Made by a program: the position numbers and the translations under genes
NCBI GenBank assembly: GCA_023257815.1
Contig: JALRBJ010000008.1
Span: forward strand, 1-42,089
Length of the DNA: 42,089 nucleotides
Source of the DNA: Candidatus Saccharimonadia bacterium
GTDB taxonomy: Bacteria > Patescibacteriota > Saccharimonadia > Saccharimonadales > Saccharimonadaceae
Direction of reading: 5' to 3'
The notes under the pieces: model-generated
Told to the model about the DNA's origin: nothing
Databases searched by the model: none
What the model saw: only the letters and a program-made list of their open reading frames with translations
Shown here: positions 7,911 through 15,786 of the stretch, one piece after another
Layout: each line of letters opens with the position of its first letter
How positions within the stretch are numbered: the stretch's first letter is position 1

Positions 7911-9929
7911 CTACATGCGGTCTGGTAGTTGCATGTGGAGAAGTCGCGAAGCGTTGTTAATCACCTGAGCAGCTGCTTCCACCAATGCAAGGCGGAACGC
8001 ACGAGCATCATTTGCAGCATGAATCACGCGCAGTTCGGAATTGCCTTGGAATGAGTTAAGTTCTTGGCATAACTCATTTAAGTAGGTTGCAATTCTATGA
8101 GGCGCGTTGTTGTCTGCTGCTTCTCTGACAATTTGTGGGAATTTAGATATCAGTATTAGGATGTTCTTTTCAGATTGATGAACATTGTCGGTGTATGGTT
8201 CGGCACCGTCTTTATACTCTTGTTCCATAGTAGTTTGTTCAAGTGCCTTCGCGAGGATACTACGGAGACGAGCGTACGTGTACTGAATGTAGATTGCTCC
8301 ACCATTCTTTAGCATATTTGGTACATCGGTTTCAGGGTCAAACTCAATATCTTTCGTTCTATCCTGTCTTAGGTCGTTAAAGATTGTGGCGCTTATTCCA
8401 ATTTGTTCAGTTAGATCATCAGCAAGACTATCTGTATCACGCCCTTGCTCCTGCATGAAGATTGCAGCGGCATCGCGAGCATCATCAAGTAATTGATCAA
8501 GTAGTATGATTTTGCCACTACGGCTACTCATCTTGCGTCCATCAACGTTCAGATGACCAAACGAAACATGCTGAGCATCGCCGAGTGCTACCGCACCCAT
8601 CCTGTGTACCATGTTGAATAGTTCTATACAGTGTCCACTCTGTTCTTTGCCAATAACATAGAGTATTTTTTTAGCACCAAGTTCGCGTGTACGGTAAAGG
8701 ATTGCTGCTAGGTCACGAGTTAGATAAACTGTTCCACCGGAAGGTTTGATGATGATTTCATCGCGCGCGTCGCCATCTTTGGTGAGCATAATCTGCGAAT
8801 TCTCTTTCATAGTTGCTGGATCAACAACGACCTGTGACGGAAAAACAACCGAACCATCCTCTCTTCGTTCCAGGGCGCCTTGATCTAGGCCTTCCTGCAC
8901 GGCTGCGGCCATTCGATCTTCGTAAAAGCTTTCACCTTGAATTGTGTCGAATTCTACGCCGTTAAGACGTTGATAGATTGGGTAAAAGTCAGCTAAGCTC
9001 CAATCACGGAACTGCTGCCATAGGTGCACATACTCAGGATTTCCTTGCTCTAATTCCAAAAACGCCTTTCGACCCTCATCAAGCAGTCGCTCTCTCTCCT
9101 CTTCAGAGCCATTCTTAGTTTGGTCGTTGAACTTACGATAAATAGTCATTAGAGTCTTAGCAGGATCTGCGGTTAGTTCGTCTGTAAATTCACTACCTCT
9201 CTCGGAAAGCTCCTGTTGGTATTGGTAAATAATATTACCAAAGTGCGTGCCCCAGTCACCAATGTGATTGACACCGAACGGAATATTGCCCGATGCTTCT
9301 TGGAGGTTCATCAAAGACTGCCCAATAATAGTTGAGCGTAAGTGGGCTACCGTGAGGTTCTTGGCGATATTTGGTGAGGAATAGTCGATAACAACGACAT
9401 CTGGATCACCATCACGGAACCACCCGTAATGCTCGTTCTGGGTTGTTACTTGGGAAAAAATTTGAGTGCTGGCTTTTGCAACATCAATTTCTATATTAAT
9501 GAAGGGACCCGAGACTTCAACGTTCTTAACGAGTTCATCATCAATGACTAGTTGGGCAACCTGGCTGGCAATTAGTTGAGTATCACCACCTAGCCTTCGT
9601 ACTAACGGAATAATATTGATCGAAAGATCAGTACCAGACGCTGCTTTTTTGCCCTTGATTGATGGGCGGTCAAGCTCAAGTGTAACATCGGTTGCGAATG
9701 TACGTTGGATTGCCGCATTAATTCGCGCACGAACTTGGTTTAGGGCATAGCTATTACTGCTAGGGAGTTCAAGTGATGTAAGTCGCTCAGTTTTCTCTGC
9801 AAGGGCTACTTTGGCTTGGCGATCAATCTCGGCATTTTGGAGTGAAAGCTCAGTTTGGTCATCGTCGCTGGTCTTGTCAATCACACCTGTGTCGGTCAAT
9901 CTTGGTTCGGTAGGTTCGCCTGTAGTCAT
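7911..9929 (-). CDS. argS: arginyl-tRNA synthetase
   Basis: Charges tRNA-Arg. Class I synthetase of 672 residues, longer than the usual 550-600 because of a charged N-terminal extension of about 45 residues before the Add-1-like domain. The Rossmann entry reads SSPNIAKNLTVAHLRST, where the usual HxGH signature is T-V-A-H: the first His and the Gly are both changed. The second signature GRKMSSRSGKI is normal, and the C-terminal anticodon-binding helical domain is complete. The start is supported by GAGGAGGCGGG just upstream. It has its own promoter (9970-9997). Location beside argGH and its attenuator links arginine supply and charging. Confidence 0.95.
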   Translation of the reverse strand: MTTGEPTEPRLTDTGVIDKTSDDDQTELSLQNAEIDRQAKVALAEKTERLTSLELPSSNSYALNQVRARINAAIQRTFATDVTLELDRPSIKGKKAASGTDLSINIIPLVRRLGGDTQLIASQVAQLVIDDELVKNVEVSGPFINIEIDVAKASTQIFSQVTTQNEHYGWFRDGDPDVVVIDYSSPNIAKNLTVAHLRSTIIGQSLMNLQEASGNIPFGVNHIGDWGTHFGNIIYQYQQELSERGSEFTDELTADPAKTLMTIYRKFNDQTKNGSEEERERLLDEGRKAFLELEQGNPEYVHLWQQFRDWSLADFYPIYQRLNGVEFDTIQGESFYEDRMAAAVQEGLDQGALERREDGSVVFPSQVVVDPATMKENSQIMLTKDGDARDEIIIKPSGGTVYLTRDLAAILYRTRELGAKKILYVIGKEQSGHCIELFNMVHRMGAVALGDAQHVSFGHLNVDGRKMSSRSGKIILLDQLLDDARDAAAIFMQEQGRDTDSLADDLTEQIGISATIFNDLRQDRTKDIEFDPETDVPNMLKNGGAIYIQYTYARLRSILAKALEQTTMEQEYKDGAEPYTDNVHQSEKNILILISKFPQIVREAADNNAPHRIATYLNELCQELNSFQGNSELRVIHAANDARAFRLALVEAAAQVINNASRLLHMQLPDRM

Positions 9930-9969
9930 ATCCCGCCTCCTCGCATTCGTATGGGTTCTGATGGAGTGT

Positions 9970-9997
9970 ATTGTATAGGCTTTTTATGTGCTGTCAA
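9970..9997 (-). promoter_or_regulatory. promoter of argS
   Basis: On the minus strand: TTGACA (9997-9992), 16-nt spacer, TACAAT (9975-9970). Confidence 0.7.
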
Positions 9998-10104
9998 CCG
10001 AACCGTAGGCTAAAGAGTGTATGCAGGTGTGCCTGATCTAAATTATTTGTGATTAGAATTAAATTACATAGCATCAAACAGTGGTTCATGATATGTAATT
10101 CAAC

Positions 10105-10140
10105 CACAACCTCACCCGACATGCGTCGGGTGAGGTTGTG
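10105..10140 (-). terminator. perfect 16-bp hairpin ending cassette B
   Basis: The arm 10105-10120 pairs perfectly with 10125-10140 around the loop ATGC. It begins 11 nt after the stop of the short ORF and has no T-tract, so it may protect or process the 3' end, not terminate alone. The bases 9998-10104 between it and argS hold nothing else that I recognise. Confidence 0.65.
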
Positions 10141-10151
10141 TGGGTGTTGAA

Positions 10152-10247
10152 TCAGTTGGCGTGCAGAATCTCGTTGAGGATGATGGTCTTCCCCTCGTGA
10201 GGCAGTGCCTCGACGCAGCCCGTGACAGAGTTGCGACGAAGCAGCAT
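10152..10247 (-). CDS. cassette B: short GC-rich ORF or remnant
   Basis: A 31-codon ORF (MLLRRNSVTGCVEALPHEG...) inside a GC-rich islet of only about 190 bp between the argS and aldo/keto-reductase promoters. Its stop lies 11 nt before a strong hairpin, as in the longer cassettes. No ribosome-binding site precedes the ATG. The frame is open upstream to about 10300 without a better start. A TATAGC element at about 10297-10302 could be its -10 box, with no convincing -35. It may encode a micropeptide, be a truncated cassette, or be a small structured RNA. Other frames run through the hairpin and were not preferred. It is the least certain of the nine cassettes. Confidence 0.4.
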   Translation of the reverse strand: MLLRRNSVTGCVEALPHEGKTIILNEILHAN

Positions 10248-10371
10248 GTTGGAAGCGCTCGACAGAGTGTTGGCATTGCTGGAACAAGTTGTTTATGCTA
10301 TAGCTAACTTTTCTGATCCATTTTAGTGCTTAAAAAATTAGTTTAATGTTCTGTGATGACTATTTATTGTA

Positions 10372-10406
10372 TTGACACATCAATAATATATCAATAAAGT
10401 TGATGT
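10372..10406 (+). promoter_or_regulatory. promoter with overlapping inverted repeat before the aldo/keto reductase
   Basis: TTGACA (10372-10377), 17-nt spacer, TAAAGT (10395-10400). An inverted repeat ACATCAA (10377-10383) and TTGATGT (10400-10406) spans the spacer and -10, where a repressor would block RNA polymerase. The ArsR-like gene at 11459-11755 is a candidate binder (inference). Confidence 0.55.
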
Positions 10407-10424
10407 ATAAAGCATAGGAGGAGT

Positions 10425-11456
10425 ATGGAATATCGTCAACTTGGTAAATCTGGCCTGAAGGTCTCGGCGCTTAGTTTGGGAACGGGAACATTTGGTGGAA
10501 CAGGAGAGCTGTTTTCAAACTGGGGCACGGCTGATGTAAAGGAAGCGAGTAAGCTTATCGATATAGCGATTGATGCAGGCGTGAACTTGTTCGATACGGC
10601 TGATGTATATTCTGATGGAAACTCTGAATCAATCTTAGGTGAGGCGTTGAAAGGACGACGAAGCAAGGTGCTTATCTCGACAAAGACTTCTTTGCCTATG
10701 AATGATGGAACTGGAGCGGGTTCGTCTAGAAGTCGTCTTATACAAGCGGTCGAAAACTCTTTGAAGCGTCTTAAAACTGACTATATCGATGTTTTGGAGC
10801 TTCATGCATTTGACGCGAATACCCCGATTGAGGAAGTATTGTATACACTTGATGTGCTGGTTAAAGAGGGTAAGATTCGTTACGTTGGTGTGTCGAATTT
10901 TTCTGGCTGGCAACTTATGAAATCACTCGCGCTAGCCGATCGTTATGGCTATTCACGGTATGTTACTCAGCAGGTGTATTACTCGTTGATTGGAAGAGAT
11001 TTTGAACATGAGCTTATGCCACTTGGAGTTGATCAAGGCGTGGGCGCCATGATCTGGAGCCCTTTGGGATGGGGTCGCTTGACTGGAAAAATTAGACGGG
11101 GCGAGAAGTTGCCTGCACAGAGCCGATTACACAAAACGGCAGCCTTTGGCCCTCCGGTCGATGATGAGAAACTGTTCGATATTGTGGACGTACTTGATGA
11201 GATTGCAGCTGAGACCGGAAAGAGCATACCCCAAATTGCTATCAATTGGCTGCTGAATCGCCCGACCGTTTCGAGTGTTATTATAGGCGCACGGAACGAG
11301 AAGCAACTTATTGATAATCTCGGTTCTGTTGGCTGGAGGCTATCAGATGAACAAATGGCTCGCCTAAATGAGGTGAGTAAAAAAGTTCCACCCTACCCAT
11401 ATTATCCATATCATATTCAAGATGGCTTTCGGCAGATTAACCCGCCATTAGTATAA
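10425..11456 (+). CDS. aldo/keto reductase
   Basis: NADPH-dependent oxidoreductase of the AKR superfamily, cytosolic TIM barrel, 343 residues (family-typical). Visible features: N-terminal MEYRQLGKSGLKVSALSLG, LFDTADVYSDG with the catalytic Asp and Tyr, ISTKTSLP with Lys, VLELHAFD with His, and the C-terminal cofactor region SSVIIGARNEKQL. The sequence resembles the YajO/IolS-like group acting on small carbonyl compounds; the substrate is unknown. A strong AGGAGGAG site precedes the ATG. The promoter overlaps an inverted repeat. It is convergent with an ArsR-like regulator with a 2-bp gap, suggesting a regulated pair. Confidence 0.94.
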   Translation: MEYRQLGKSGLKVSALSLGTGTFGGTGELFSNWGTADVKEASKLIDIAIDAGVNLFDTADVYSDGNSESILGEALKGRRSKVLISTKTSLPMNDGTGAGSSRSRLIQAVENSLKRLKTDYIDVLELHAFDANTPIEEVLYTLDVLVKEGKIRYVGVSNFSGWQLMKSLALADRYGYSRYVTQQVYYSLIGRDFEHELMPLGVDQGVGAMIWSPLGWGRLTGKIRRGEKLPAQSRLHKTAAFGPPVDDEKLFDIVDVLDEIAAETGKSIPQIAINWLLNRPTVSSVIIGARNEKQLIDNLGSVGWRLSDEQMARLNEVSKKVPPYPYYPYHIQDGFRQINPPLV

Positions 11457-11458
11457 GG

Positions 11459-11755
11459 CTAGGCCAGTAGTGCTTGCAGCACGCCTGGGAACTTTTGCTC
11501 AATTTCGTCCAACCGAATGGTATTCAAGCAATCCCTTCCCTGTTTAACAGACTGTATGACGCCGCCTTCACGTAAGATCTTAAAGCAATGCGACCTAGTT
11601 GAAATAGCAAGATTTTTAATATCCGCCACGGCCTGAGAGCATGTGATTGGCTGATCTGATGCGTAAATAACTTTTGCGATCGTAAGCCTGGTATCATCGC
11701 CAAGCGCGTGCAAGATTGAAGCCAGTGAAATTTCGTCTACTGAAGGGTGGTTCAT
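11459..11755 (-). CDS. ArsR-like winged-helix regulator
   Basis: A 98-residue DNA-binding protein. The pattern LHALGDDTRLTIAKVIY, then the recognition helix region AISTRSHCFKILREGGVI and a wing QSVKQGRDCLNTIRLDE match ArsR-type helix-turn-helix proteins. The three Cys residues are not in the classic ELCVCDL metal motif, so it may respond to redox or an organic ligand. No Shine-Dalgarno is seen before the ATG (upstream sequence TTTACTTGATATAA). It lies tail to tail with the aldo/keto reductase (2-bp gap), whose promoter carries an inverted repeat it might bind. Confidence 0.85.
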   Translation of the reverse strand: MNHPSVDEISLASILHALGDDTRLTIAKVIYASDQPITCSQAVADIKNLAISTRSHCFKILREGGVIQSVKQGRDCLNTIRLDEIEQKFPGVLQALLA

Positions 11756-11854
11756 TTATATCAAGTAAACAGATATTTTGTGTAAATAGCAATAGCTTGG
11801 CTTTTTTACTAAAAGCTCGTAATGTAGGTAGTCATAGTGTATTTGGTGTGTAGT

Positions 11855-12364
11855 CTAGTCTGGCCGAGCAATCTTAATTATGTCATTCACGACGAGCTCA
11901 ATTGGCTGCGAAGCATCCACGGTATGGTTGGATGTCTCCGCATACCATTTAGTACGCTGGTTGTATAGCTCAAGTGCTTTCAGTTTGTCTGCAAAGAGTG
12001 GTCTTTCGCGTCCAGGGTCCTGCGCAACTCGAAGGGCCGATTCACCAAAGGGTGCTTGTAGCCATACGACTGGATTGGCTGCGGCCAGTAAAGCGTTACG
12101 GCCAATTTCTGTGCTAACGATACCACCTCCAGTTGAAATAACACCTGGTTCTTGGCTAAGAATAGTCCCTAATGCTTCTGCTTCCAGCTTTCGAAAAGCT
12201 ATCATATCAGATTTAACAAGCTGAGGAATGTCTACGCCGGCTTCAGTTTCCATCCAACTATCGGTATCGTAATAACGAATCCCAAGGATACTTGCGGCTT
12301 TTGGCCCGACGGTAGATTTCCCAACTCCCATAAAACCAGTAAGTATAAGTCTCTCTTTAGCCAT
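11855..12364 (-). CDS. aroK: shikimate kinase
   Basis: Phosphorylates shikimate at the 3-OH using ATP. A 169-residue P-loop NMP-kinase-like protein: Walker A GFMGVGKST (residues 10-18), DTDSWME shikimate-binding Asp pair, GVISTGGGIV (Gly-rich substrate loop), and the lid RERPLFAD. Length and motifs match the family fully. No other shikimate-pathway gene is in the window, so its role is uncertain if the pathway is absent. Its promoter is probably TTGCTT-N17-GATACT upstream; the ribosome-binding site AAGAAG is weak. Confidence 0.9.
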   Translation of the reverse strand: MAKERLILTGFMGVGKSTVGPKAASILGIRYYDTDSWMETEAGVDIPQLVKSDMIAFRKLEAEALGTILSQEPGVISTGGGIVSTEIGRNALLAAANPVVWLQAPFGESALRVAQDPGRERPLFADKLKALELYNQRTKWYAETSNHTVDASQPIELVVNDIIKIARPD

Positions 12365-12514
12365 ATTTTCTTCTTGCGTAAAGTATCCTGCGTTTTCGCC
12401 TAATAAGCAAGCACTAGCAAAAAAACAAAATAGTGAAGTAGAATAAATTACTTAACTGATCAATAAAAATAGAGACCCACTTTTTCAAGCAAATCTCTAT
12501 CTGTTATTCAATCG

Positions 12515-12589
12515 TGGTGATCTCACGGGGAATCGAACCCCGATTGCCAGGATGAGAACCTGATGTCCTAACCGTTAGACGATGAGACC
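12515..12589 (-). tRNA. tRNA-Glu (anticodon CTC)
   Basis: A full cloverleaf reads on the minus strand: acceptor GGTCTCA with TGAGATC (one G-T pair), D-arm with TAACGGTTAGG, anticodon loop TTCTCAT in the stem CAGG/CCTG, T-arm GGGGTTCGATTCCCC, discriminator A and an encoded CCA (12517-12515). It reads GAG codons. Confidence 0.93.
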
Positions 12590-12625
12590 AATATTCCCTA
12601 CTCTATCAAAAACTACCCCTGTTGT

Positions 12626-13009
12626 CTAGCTGGCTTGGCTCATTTTTTCGATAACGGCAAGAAGCTTCTTAGGTGTAATCTCGGCTTTGATGAGGTAGCC
12701 ATCGGCATGTTCTTCCATTGATTGTCTGGCGTCTTCGGTTTGGTCAAAATTTGTAAGCACGATAACTTTTGTACCTGGTATAAGATCTTGGGCACCACCG
12801 CGCAGAATCTGCAGGATTTCACCGCCACGTCGTTCTGGCAACATGACATCAAGCAGCATTAGATCGTACGGTTTGTTGCGGGCAGCGATTAGCCCATCAT
12901 TACCATCGACCATCCAGTCTACGTCGTAGCCGGCCTTCTTAAGACTACGGACGTACATTTCACCGATGAATCGATCATCTTCTACAATTAGAATTCGCTT
13001 GATTGCCAT
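12626..13009 (-). CDS. single-domain response regulator
   Basis: A 127-residue receiver domain without an output domain. It has the acidic pair EDD (residues 10-12), the phospho-acceptor Asp in DLMLLDVMLP (about residue 54), the Thr in VIVLTNF and the Lys in YLIKAEITP. It follows the histidine kinase with a 3-nt gap, and its ribosome-binding site AGAGGA lies inside the kinase's last codons. Lacking a DNA-binding domain, it likely acts by protein contact or phosphorelay. Pairing with the adjacent kinase is strongly suggested by the operon. Confidence 0.95.
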   Translation of the reverse strand: MAIKRILIVEDDRFIGEMYVRSLKKAGYDVDWMVDGNDGLIAARNKPYDLMLLDVMLPERRGGEILQILRGGAQDLIPGTKVIVLTNFDQTEDARQSMEEHADGYLIKAEITPKKLLAVIEKMSQAS

Positions 13010-13012
13010 ATG

Positions 13013-14557
13013 TTATCCTCTGAATGCTCCATGATTTTTAATCCAGCCGCTTGATGATCGCTCTAGGAACACATCGTTATTGGCACCAGTTTTTGCTAGT
13101 TTGTCAGCAACGGTGGCGTAGATTGGCAACGATAACGTGAAGGTAGAGCCATGACCCTCGACACTCTTTACGCTTATTTTACCACCATTACTCTCGACGA
13201 TGGCTTTTGAAATGTAAAGCCCGATACCGGTGCCGGCTACGGTTTCGCGTGAACGATGTGAGCGGTAAAACTTATGGAACAAATTAGCGATGACATTGGC
13301 GGGCATACCAATGCCGTGATCGGTAACAGAAACTTCAACAAAATCGCCATTCGTAGCAGCAGAGACTTCAATTGAACCACCGTCATTAGAATACTTGATG
13401 GCGTTATCGATTAGGTTGGCGAATACTTCACTGATACTGTTAAGATCTGCAGCCACAGTCGGTAGACTGTCGGGGAAAGAGACACTTAGAAGACGCTGCT
13501 GCGCAGCAGCACGCATTTGCATGTCGTCGGATATGGTGGAGTAAATATCAGCCACGGTTTGCTCACCTATGTGAATCTTAAGGTGGCGTCTGTCAAAACG
13601 GCTGGCATTTAGAATATTACTTACATATCCGCTCAAACGGTTTGCGCTTACCATTAGACGCTGGAATAACTCCTTCTGATCAGGGTCAGTAATAGCGGCA
13701 AGCTCGTCGTTTAAAGTATCTAGATACCCGCGAATAACAGTAATTGGTCCACGTAGCTCATGAGCGGCAAATGCTATAAAGTCTAAATCATCATCTTCTG
13801 GCTGGTACTCACTGGTACGATCAAATAGTGTGACAATAGTTTCGGCTTCGCTACCCTTTTCGTATGATGCATATACGTCGAACAGGCGGCGATCAGGTTC
13901 GCCCGTAAGTTTGTTAGCAACACGCCGCCACACTTTTTCGGCGTGAATATCATGCTGGCCGCGCTCTGCTATCCAATCGTTAATGCTGGGATCAACATCA
14001 AATATAAGATCAAGCGATTTATAAGCCTTGGCGTCTATACTAATTGGGGCACTTTTGTTCGCGAAGATAATCTGCTTATTGCTATCTAGCATGATGACAC
14101 CAGTAGATGTATGATTGAGCTGGGCTGGAATATCAAGGCTTGAATCTTGGCCTTTAATCTTATGAGTTGAATCTGTCTGGCTAGTAGCGATGTCGTAGAT
14201 TAATTTGAGCAGTGGCCTTAGATGATTTTTTTGATAGCGATCATCATTTAAATTTGGGGGTGTTAACGCGCTTTGTTCTCCTGCGACATGAACTAGAGCT
14301 GCTGACAAATCCTTAAGCGGGCGCATAGCAGAAAGAATTAGTAGGAATGAGATTATAAGTGCAACCGCACTGAGCCCGATAAGGAGCATCCATGCGTTAG
14401 GCGGTAGACTTGGGTAAAGGAAAACCATTGCACCGATTGCTATGACTCCTATGAATATTTGGCTGGCGATAGCCTGCGCGATGATGCGACGTTTGTGGTT
14501 TGGCCAGAAACGATTGACTTGTTCTGATTCTGCCTTTTTAGTATCGTTTACTTCCAC
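13013..14557 (-). CDS. sensor histidine kinase
   Basis: A 514-residue membrane sensor kinase. Two N-terminal transmembrane helices (about residues 25-48 and 55-77) are followed by a PAS-like domain (STGVIMLDSNKQIIFANKSA), the HisKA box FAAHELRGPITVIRG (His near residue 266), the N-box NLIDNAIKYS, G1 DHGIGMP and G2 GTGIGLYISKAIVES. All ATPase motifs are intact. I chose GTG 14557, 9 nt after GGAGG; this overlaps the DUF3048 gene by 10 nt, so translation is coupled. Longer reading to an ATG at 14596 is possible. It probably phosphorylates the downstream receiver protein. Confidence 0.94.
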   Translation of the reverse strand: MEVNDTKKAESEQVNRFWPNHKRRIIAQAIASQIFIGVIAIGAMVFLYPSLPPNAWMLLIGLSAVALIISFLLILSAMRPLKDLSAALVHVAGEQSALTPPNLNDDRYQKNHLRPLLKLIYDIATSQTDSTHKIKGQDSSLDIPAQLNHTSTGVIMLDSNKQIIFANKSAPISIDAKAYKSLDLIFDVDPSINDWIAERGQHDIHAEKVWRRVANKLTGEPDRRLFDVYASYEKGSEAETIVTLFDRTSEYQPEDDDLDFIAFAAHELRGPITVIRGYLDTLNDELAAITDPDQKELFQRLMVSANRLSGYVSNILNASRFDRRHLKIHIGEQTVADIYSTISDDMQMRAAAQQRLLSVSFPDSLPTVAADLNSISEVFANLIDNAIKYSNDGGSIEVSAATNGDFVEVSVTDHGIGMPANVIANLFHKFYRSHRSRETVAGTGIGLYISKAIVESNGGKISVKSVEGHGSTFTLSLPIYATVADKLAKTGANNDVFLERSSSGWIKNHGAFRG

Positions 14558-15648
14558 GACACGTTGCCTCCGCTGTTCGGTATGGCAGATATCCAAGTGG
14601 TGCCACGGGCAAGTTTGACGGGTTGACCCGCTGCATCGGTGAATTTTAATTGGCTGGTTGGACTATCTTTTGCCCAGGTTGCTTGGATGGCATGGCCGTT
14701 TTGAAAAATCATAGCATTGCCGCTACCTACTGTGGTAATACTCTCACGATAGCCGTCTTCGAATACGGTGCTCATATTGACTCGCAGAGCTATAACTACC
14801 CTTGCCTGAATCTGGCCAGCTTCGCGATCAAGGTGGGGTGCGCCGCCTTCTGAGCGGGCGTATAATTTTGTAGATGCATCGTATGCGTACGAGGAATTGT
14901 ATAACGGACTGCTGATTGTGAGGTCAACTTGGGTACCATCCTGAACTGGCTGTTGCTTGCTATCATCGGCACGCTCAAATGGCTGTGGATTTGACGTCGT
15001 GTACCCTTTTGCGGCATTAAGTGCGTCGAGTTTAGCAAAATTGGTATATACGTTATGAGGTGCATAGCGGTCGGTAGCTCGCCAGTAAGAACCTGCATTA
15101 AAAAACTGATCAATGTCACGGTAATTGCCATTACGGACAGTGTCTAGAGCATTCTTACTTCCGCCTACATGAGCGATACTCCCGTCGTATGGAGTTGCCC
15201 AGTCGAGGTAGTATGGGCGTAAGCTTCTGACTGGACCAATAAGCTGGGGTTTATGCTGTTGGTACACAGCTAAGAATCTGGTAATGCCGCCTTCCGCGAC
15301 TGCTTCGTATACGACTTCAGCTTCCTTCAGACCAGACTGCGGCCTAGCATCAGGGCTGTTTTCCATCATGATTGCTGTTACAGGTTGAGTAATGGCAGCT
15401 TGGTCGGCAACCTGTTCGCCCGTTAGTAGAGAATAATATACTGGCTTAGGTACTTGCTTTGATACCACAGTCTTTTTGGTTGGTTTTACAGTAGTTTTTG
15501 GTTGCAATGCTATCACACCAAAAGTTACTAAGAAGCCAATGATAATCAGGCTGATTCCAGCTATCATCCAAGCTTTTTTGGGGTGTTTACGAATCCACAT
15601 CCTAAGACGCACAAACTTACCTGGCATTTTAAGTGATTCAGGTTCCAT
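14548..15648 (-). CDS. DUF3048 (YerB-like) membrane-anchored protein
   Basis: A 366-residue envelope protein with one N-terminal transmembrane anchor (about residues 29-50) and an external DUF3048 region. Conserved stretches include MMENSPDARPQSGL, VVYEAVAEGGITRFLAVY, GPVRSLRPYYLDW and the C-terminal RGTTWISAIPNSG. The biochemical function of the family is not well defined. It is the first gene of an operon with the kinase and receiver, so it may feed the sensor. The ATG has no ribosome-binding site; an extended -10 (TGATATACT, box at 15661-15656) lies 7 nt before it, so the mRNA is predicted to be leaderless. Confidence 0.9.
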   Translation of the reverse strand: MEPESLKMPGKFVRLRMWIRKHPKKAWMIAGISLIIIGFLVTFGVIALQPKTTVKPTKKTVVSKQVPKPVYYSLLTGEQVADQAAITQPVTAIMMENSPDARPQSGLKEAEVVYEAVAEGGITRFLAVYQQHKPQLIGPVRSLRPYYLDWATPYDGSIAHVGGSKNALDTVRNGNYRDIDQFFNAGSYWRATDRYAPHNVYTNFAKLDALNAAKGYTTSNPQPFERADDSKQQPVQDGTQVDLTISSPLYNSSYAYDASTKLYARSEGGAPHLDREAGQIQARVVIALRVNMSTVFEDGYRESITTVGSGNAMIFQNGHAIQATWAKDSPTSQLKFTDAAGQPVKLARGTTWISAIPNSGGNVSWK

Positions 15649-15695
15649 TGCAATTAGTATATCACGATGCTTATGCTTGATTTACGGAGTAAATA

Positions 15696-15725
15696 TTGAC
15701 TTATGTGATATTAGTATGGTGTAAT
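15696..15725 (+). promoter_or_regulatory. promoter of cassette C
   Basis: TTGACT (15696-15701), 18-nt spacer, TGTAAT (15720-15725). The expected transcription start is about 15732. Confidence 0.6.
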
Positions 15726-15736
15726 ATGTTTAGTCA

Positions 15737-15762
15737 TACCATATCCGCAGTGGATAGTGGTA
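15737..15762 (+). promoter_or_regulatory. leader hairpin of cassette C
   Basis: TACCATATCC (15737-15746) pairs with GGATA-G-TGGTA (15752-15762) with one bulged G: a 10-bp stem almost at the 5' end of the mRNA, ahead of the AAGGAG site at 15777-15782. It may stabilise the transcript or bind a regulator. Confidence 0.55.
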
Positions 15763-15786
15763 CCGAGCACTTCAATAAGGAGAACG

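Noticed and set aside
10425-10913. Minus-strand ORFs inside the aldo/keto reductase gene
   Set aside because: They are antisense shadows of a well-conserved enzyme, with no ribosome-binding sites or domains.
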